From Thiobacillus sp. (GTDB lineage: Bacteria; Pseudomonadota; Gammaproteobacteria; Burkholderiales; Thiobacillaceae), in assembly GCA_024710445.1 (NCBI GenBank), contig JANJUT010000109.1, positions 1-9,934 of the forward strand: a stretch of 9,934 bases of DNA, in the 5' to 3' direction. The position numbers and the translations under genes were made by a program. A model generated the notes under the pieces. That model saw only the letters and a program-made list of their open reading frames with translations, was not told the DNA's origin and ran no database searches. This document shows, in pieces, positions 6,268-9,934 of this stretch. How positions within the stretch are numbered: position 1 is the stretch's first letter; every line of letters starts with the position of its first letter.

Positions 6268-6379
6268 TTTGATCACATAGAAACATCCTCATGGGGCGAT
6301 ACGACGTGCGATCAACACTCGAAATCCAGGCAATCAGAAACAGGGCGCGCCATGACGCCGGAACGAGGGAGAAAAAATA

Positions 6380-8020
6380 ATGGCGGGTGCAGGTGAAATG
6401 GTGGCTTCGGGCAATGTCATGGACTTTACCCGGACAGCAGGCGGCCGAAAAATCATGATGATGTTCGGCGTGGCTGCTGTAGTCGCGGTCATGGGGGCGG
6501 TCTGGATGTGGGGTCAGCAGCCGGACTACCGCGTGCTGTTTTCGAACTTCAGCGATCGGGACGGCGGCGCGATTGTCGCCGAACTCGAGAAAATGAACAT
6601 CCCCTACAAATTTGCAGAAGGCGGCGGTGCCGTGCTGGTACCCGCCAGCCATGTGTATGACGCACGCCTGAAGCTTGCCTCGCAAGGCCTGCCCAAGGGC
6701 GGCAATGTCGGCTTCGAACTGATGGAAAACCAGAAACTGGGCTCATCCCAGTTCATCGAACGGGTCAATTTCCAGCGTGCCATGGAAGGTGAGCTGGCAC
6801 GCTCGATCGAATCGGTCTCTTCGGTGCAGGCCGCGCGCGTGCATCTGGCCATGCCGAAGGATTCGGTCTTCGTGTCCGAGCAGAAAGCCCCCACGGCCTC
6901 GGTACTGCTCAATCTGCATCCCGGACGTACCCTGGATACGCAGCAGGTCAGCGCCATCGTACATCTGGTCGCCAGCAGCGTGCCCGAACTGCCGGTCAAG
7001 AACGTAACCATCGTCGACCAGAACGGCAATCTGCTGTCCGAGACCGGCAAGACCGCCAGCATCAATGGCATGGACCCGAGCCAGATCAAATACGTGCAGG
7101 ATCTGCAGCAAAGCATCACCAAGCGCATCGAATCCATCATCACCCCGATTGTTGGCCCCAACAATGTGCGGGCCGAGGCGACGGCCGATGTGGACTTCTC
7201 CCGCAGCGAGCAGGCGGTTGAATCCTACAAGCCGAACCAGACGCCGGAGGCCATGGTGGTCCGCAGCCAGCAGACCAGCGAATCCACGAACGGCGGCGCC
7301 ATTGCCGGCGGCGTACCGGGTGCGCTCACCAACCAGCCACCCGCTCCCGCCACCGCGCCAATCACTGCAGCAGGGCAAGCCGCAGGCTCGGGCCAGGCCG
7401 CCACGCCCACTGCCAACATCCGCAAGGATGCGACGGTCAATTACGAAATCGACAAGACCATTCAATATGTGCAGCAAGGCAGCGGTGGCCTGAAGCGCCT
7501 GTCCGTTGCCGTGGTCGTCAATTACAAGAAAACCACCGACAAGGCCGGCAAGGTTTCGATGAAACCCTTGAGCGAAGCCGAAACCACCCAGATCACCAAT
7601 CTGGTCAAGGAAGCCATGGGCTTCAACCAGGAGCGTGGCGATACCCTCAACGTGGTGAACAGCCCCTTTGCAACCACGGAACAGGAAGCCATACCCGAAC
7701 TGCCGCTATGGAAAGAACCCGGAAATATCCAGATGGCCAAGGACACCGGCAAGTACATCCTGATGGCAATCGCACTCCTGCTGCTGTATCTGCGCATGCT
7801 CAAGCCCCTGCTGAAGAAGATATCCGAAACACCGCTGCTTCCGCCGCCCGGCCCCAGCCATGACTTACACGCACAGGTTGGTGCCAATGGCGGAATGATG
7901 GGCTTGCCGGACGGCCAGCGGAATTATCAGGACAACCTTTCACGTGCGCAAAGAATGGCCAGCGAAGATCCACGCGTGGTCGCCAATATCGTTAAAACCT
8001 GGGTAGGCAGCAATGAGTGA
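6380..8020 (+). CDS. fliF: Flagellar MS-ring protein FliF
   Basis: FliF assembles the MS ring in the inner membrane, the base on which rotor, export apparatus and rod are built. The product has 546 residues, normal length. Transmembrane helix 1 is at about residues 25-44 and helix 2 at about 458-476, with a large periplasmic part between. The secretin-like ring-building motifs begin with 'DYRVLFSNFSDRDGGAIV' and include 'GFELMENQKLGSSQFIERVN', 'RVHLAMPKDSVF' and 'PNNVRAEATADVDFS'. Residues ~301-347 are an Ala/Pro/Gly/Gln-rich, low-complexity stretch in the variable periplasmic loop. The C-terminal tail ends in 'SEDPRVVANIVKTWV', the helix that docks into FliG. The start is supported by GAGGGAG 8 nt upstream. 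The stop overlaps fliG by 8 nt. It heads the fliFGHI operon and is divergent from fliE. Confidence 0.98.
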   Translation: MAGAGEMVASGNVMDFTRTAGGRKIMMMFGVAAVVAVMGAVWMWGQQPDYRVLFSNFSDRDGGAIVAELEKMNIPYKFAEGGGAVLVPASHVYDARLKLASQGLPKGGNVGFELMENQKLGSSQFIERVNFQRAMEGELARSIESVSSVQAARVHLAMPKDSVFVSEQKAPTASVLLNLHPGRTLDTQQVSAIVHLVASSVPELPVKNVTIVDQNGNLLSETGKTASINGMDPSQIKYVQDLQQSITKRIESIITPIVGPNNVRAEATADVDFSRSEQAVESYKPNQTPEAMVVRSQQTSESTNGGAIAGGVPGALTNQPPAPATAPITAAGQAAGSGQAATPTANIRKDATVNYEIDKTIQYVQQGSGGLKRLSVAVVVNYKKTTDKAGKVSMKPLSEAETTQITNLVKEAMGFNQERGDTLNVVNSPFATTEQEAIPELPLWKEPGNIQMAKDTGKYILMAIALLLLYLRMLKPLLKKISETPLLPPPGPSHDLHAQVGANGGMMGLPDGQRNYQDNLSRAQRMASEDPRVVANIVKTWVGSNE

Positions 8021-9014
8021 CAACAGCGGCGTCGTCAAAGGCGCAATCCTGATGCTGGCGCTGGGCGAGGAAGGCGCATCAGAGGTGATGAAGTTTCTCG
8101 GTCCAAAAGAAGTCCAGAAACTGGGCGCGGCCATGACCAGCATGAAATCCATCGCGCAGAATGAAGTGGAAACGGTGCTGCATGACTTCAATCAGATTGC
8201 AGACCAGAATTCATCGCTGGGCGTGGATTCGGATGACTATATCCGCAGCGTGCTCACCAAGGCACTGGGCGATGACAAGGCGTCCTCGCTGCTGAACCGG
8301 ATCCTGGGCGGCGGCGGCGATTCCAGCGGCATCGAAAGCCTGAAATGGATGGACCCCGAATCGGTCGCCGATCTCGTCCATAACGAGCATCCCCAGACCA
8401 TCGCAACCATCCTGGTGCATCTGGAGCGCGACCAGGCCTGCGACGTGCTCAACAACTTCACGGAACGTCTGCGCAACGACGTGTTGCTGCGCATCGCCAC
8501 GTTGAGTGGGGTACAACCCACGGCGCTGCGCGAACTGAATGATGTGATGGCCAAATTGCTGTCCGGCAACGACGTCATGAAGAAGCAGGTCATGGGCGGG
8601 ATCAACGTGGCAGCGGATATCCTCAACTTCATGGGCGGCGACAACGAGTCCTCCGCCATGGAGCACCTGAAAAACTACGATCCCGACATGGCCCAGCAGA
8701 TCATGGACCAGATGTTCGTATTCGAGAACATTCTGGACATCGAGGATCGCGGCATCCAGTTGCTGTTGCGCGAGGTGCAGTCCGATTCGCTCATCATCGC
8801 GCTCAAGGGCGCCTCGGAAGAGATGCGCGAAAAAATATTCAAGAACATGTCGCAACGTGCCGCAGAAATGATGAAGGAGGACCTCGAATCCAAAGGTCCG
8901 GTCCGTTTGTCCGAAGTGGAGGCCCAGCAGAAGGAAATCCTGGTGATCGTCCGTCGCCTTGCTGATGAAGGCCAGATTTCACTTGGGGCAAAGGGAGAAG
9001 AAGCATATGTCTAG
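8013..9014 (+). CDS. fliG: Flagellar motor switch protein FliG
   Basis: FliG is the rotor protein of the C-ring that receives torque from the stators and switches rotation sense with FliM. The product has 333 residues (E. coli 331). The N-terminal FliF-binding domain covers about 5-100, the middle ARM domain with the invariant EHPQT is at residues 125-129, and the C-terminal torque domain covers about 215-333. By alignment from memory to E. coli FliG (offset +1), the charged torque residues are K265, R282, E289 (Asp288 in E. coli, conservative change), D290 and R298. A hydrophobic 'MFVFENILDIEDRGIQLLL' precedes them, as expected. Start ATG 8013 lies inside the end of fliF (8-nt overlap, ATGAGTGA), indicating translational coupling, which suits the 1:1-type FliF-FliG association. 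It also overlaps fliH by 8 nt. Confidence 0.98.
   Translation: MSDNSGVVKGAILMLALGEEGASEVMKFLGPKEVQKLGAAMTSMKSIAQNEVETVLHDFNQIADQNSSLGVDSDDYIRSVLTKALGDDKASSLLNRILGGGGDSSGIESLKWMDPESVADLVHNEHPQTIATILVHLERDQACDVLNNFTERLRNDVLLRIATLSGVQPTALRELNDVMAKLLSGNDVMKKQVMGGINVAADILNFMGGDNESSAMEHLKNYDPDMAQQIMDQMFVFENILDIEDRGIQLLLREVQSDSLIIALKGASEEMREKIFKNMSQRAAEMMKEDLESKGPVRLSEVEAQQKEILVIVRRLADEGQISLGAKGEEAYV
8993..8997 (+). promoter_or_regulatory. Ribosome binding site that fixes the fliH start
   Basis: GGGAG lies 9 nt before ATG 9007, inside the 3' end of fliG. It supports 9007 over the upstream in-frame ATG at 8959. Confidence 0.7.
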
Positions 9015-9648
9015 TTGCGTCATCCTCAAGGAAGACCAGACGAGTTGCCAGCCATGGGAACTGGACAGCTTCGAGACAGGCGGCAAATCCGCGAAAAATG
9101 ACGATTACAACGGCGTTTCGCTTCCGACCATCGAACAGATCAGCGCCATTCAGGAGCAAGCCCGGCAGGAAGGCTACGACGCCGGCCATGCCGAAGGAAT
9201 CGCCGAGGGACGCAAGGAAGCTGCCCTTGAAACAGCCCGGCTGCGCAATCTGGTCGATGCCTTCTCCGCTGAAATCAACCAGGCCGATGAGGCCATCTCC
9301 CAGCAGGTGCTGGATTTGTCGATCGACCTTGCGCGGGCGCTTTTCAAATCCACGCTGGCGGTGCAACCCGAACGGATCATTCCCATCGTGCGTGAGGCCG
9401 TGCGCTATCTGCCGGCATTCAGCCAGCCGGCCATGCTGTACCTGAATCCAGGCGACGTGGTTCTGGTGCAGGAGGGTATGGGCGACGAACTGACCAAGAT
9501 AGGCTGGCAACTCACCAGCGATACGCAACTGGAACCCGGCAGCTGCCGGGTTGAAACGGCCAACAATCAAATTGATGCATCCTTGCCCACCCGCTGGCAG
9601 CGCCTGACTGCCGCGCTCGGCAAGGAATCGGACTGGCTGGTTGCCTGA
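9007..9648 (+). CDS. fliH: Flagellar assembly protein FliH (export ATPase regulator)
   Basis: FliH dimers bind the export ATPase FliI, hold it inactive until needed and tether it to the C-ring and export gate. The product has 213 residues when started at ATG 9007. The N-terminal ~45 residues are variable and contain W17 in 'PWELDSF', the kind of Trp-containing segment FliH uses to bind the C-ring or gate. A consecutive GxxxG series follows: G56, G60, G64 and G68 in 'EGYDAGHAEGIAEG', the hallmark helix of FliH. The C-terminal V-ATPase subunit-E-like domain covers about 95-210 ('VLDLSIDLARALFK', 'PERIIPIVREAV', 'GWQLTSDTQLEPGSCRVET'). The open frame extends back to ATG 8959, but those residues do not look like FliH. 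The stop overlaps the fliI start by 1 nt (TGATG). Confidence 0.95.
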   Translation: MSSCVILKEDQTSCQPWELDSFETGGKSAKNDDYNGVSLPTIEQISAIQEQARQEGYDAGHAEGIAEGRKEAALETARLRNLVDAFSAEINQADEAISQQVLDLSIDLARALFKSTLAVQPERIIPIVREAVRYLPAFSQPAMLYLNPGDVVLVQEGMGDELTKIGWQLTSDTQLEPGSCRVETANNQIDASLPTRWQRLTAALGKESDWLVA

Positions 9649-9934
9649 TGGATACCCAGGCCCATACCACCCGCTGGAAAGCCTACCTGCAGGATTGCAG
9701 CGAACTGCTGGCCATTGCCGAGCCGATGCAGGTGTCGGGACGCGTCACGCGCGTGGCCGGTCTGGTGATGGAAGCGGTCGGCCTCAAACTGCCGGTCGGC
9801 AGCGCCTGCACCGTTCCCCTGCCCAATGGCTCGCAGCTCGAGGCCGAGGTGGTGGGTTTTTCGGGAGACCGCCTGTTTCTCATGCCGCAAAGCGACGTTG
9901 AGGGCATCGTGCCGGGCTCGCGCGTCTTCCCGGT
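9648..9934 (+). CDS. fliI: Flagellum-specific export ATPase FliI (3' end outside window)
   Basis: FliI is the F1-beta-like ATPase that unloads substrates from chaperones at the export gate. Only the first 95 residues are in the window; the frame stays open to the right edge. They correspond to the N-terminal beta-barrel domain: a short helix 'TRWKAYLQDCSELLA', then 'SGRVTRVAGLVMEAVGLKLP' with the family pattern G-R-V-x-R-V-x-G-L-V-x-E-A, then 'VGSACTVPL', 'EAEVVGFSGDRLFLMP' and 'GIVPGSRVF'. The Walker A and B motifs lie outside. The ATG overlaps the fliH stop by one base and no separate Shine-Dalgarno is obvious, so FliI translation is probably coupled to that of FliH, its binding partner. 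Identification rests on both sequence and the fliF-G-H-I order. Confidence 0.96.
   Translation, partial: MDTQAHTTRWKAYLQDCSELLAIAEPMQVSGRVTRVAGLVMEAVGLKLPVGSACTVPLPNGSQLEAEVVGFSGDRLFLMPQSDVEGIVPGSRVFP

Larger units (their letters stand above)
6124..6379. promoter_or_regulatory. Divergent fliE/fliF intergenic region
   Basis: This 256-nt stretch separates two divergent basal-body genes and is the only long non-coding region in the window. It must contain both promoters. Visible elements are the fliE Shine-Dalgarno (6128-6134, minus strand), an inverted repeat (6148-6161), a near-match sigma-28 -10 box on the minus strand (GCTGATAA, 6180-6187), an exact one on the + strand (6260-6267), a TTGAAA at 6243-6248 resembling a sigma-70 -35 box, and the fliF Shine-Dalgarno GAGGGAG (6365-6371). 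I looked for a sigma-54 pattern (GG-N10-GC with flanking consensus) and found none convincing on either strand. Which sigma factor is used stays open. Confidence 0.6.

Noticed and set aside
6248..6280. 10-codon ORF (MSANADNLIT) in the fliF leader
   Set aside because: It is very short, has no Shine-Dalgarno, and overlaps the candidate promoter; chance is the simplest explanation.
8959..9006. 16-residue upstream extension of fliH
   Set aside because: It is internal to fliG in another frame, basic and unlike FliH. GGGAG is correctly placed for ATG 9007 instead.

Overview
The window is a contiguous stretch of a flagellar gene locus. It is gap-free, gene-dense and moderately GC-rich by eye. Gene content and order (flaG-fliD-fliS-fliT, a FliK-like gene, a stand-alone FlhB C-terminal-like gene, a YcgR-type PilZ protein, cheV, then inverted fliE and fliFGHI) point to a motile Gram-negative proteobacterium, most likely a betaproteobacterium. 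That placement is inferred from protein character and gene order, not from a search. I see no insertion sequence, phage gene, tRNA, rRNA or CRISPR array.

Region 1 (left edge to 5685, all + strand) holds the filament and export-accessory genes: the 3' part of flaG, fliD (filament cap), fliS (flagellin chaperone, GTG start), fliT (FliD chaperone), a protein with a FliK-type C-terminal domain, a 97-residue FlhB C-terminal-like protein, a YcgR-family c-di-GMP brake protein, and cheV (CheW-REC coupling protein). Genes are 13-41 nt apart or overlap (14 nt and 1 nt), so they could be one long transcription unit. It ends at a perfect 13-bp hairpin (5704-5735).

Region 2 (5779-6379) holds fliE on the minus strand, converging on cheV, and a 256-nt intergenic stretch between fliE and fliF. 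This stretch must hold two divergent promoters. It contains an exact sigma-28-type -10 box (GCCGATAA), an inverted repeat in the fliE leader, and a possible 29-codon upstream ORF whose stop overlaps the fliF start.

Region 3 (6380 to right edge, + strand) holds fliF (MS ring), fliG (C-ring rotor and switch), fliH (ATPase regulator) and the start of fliI (export ATPase). They are joined by 8-, 8- and 1-nt overlaps, typical of a translationally coupled basal-body operon.

Together the genes encode the basal-body base and its export ATPase complex (FliE, F, G, H, I), the filament tip and its chaperones (FliD, S, T), and proteins that tune motor output (the YcgR brake and CheV). The least characterised part is the overlapping FliK-like/FlhB-like pair. 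It resembles a second copy of the export specificity-switch domains, and the FlhB-like member has lost the NPTH autocleavage motif. Otherwise the window is an ordinary flagellar locus, and I do not claim a new system.
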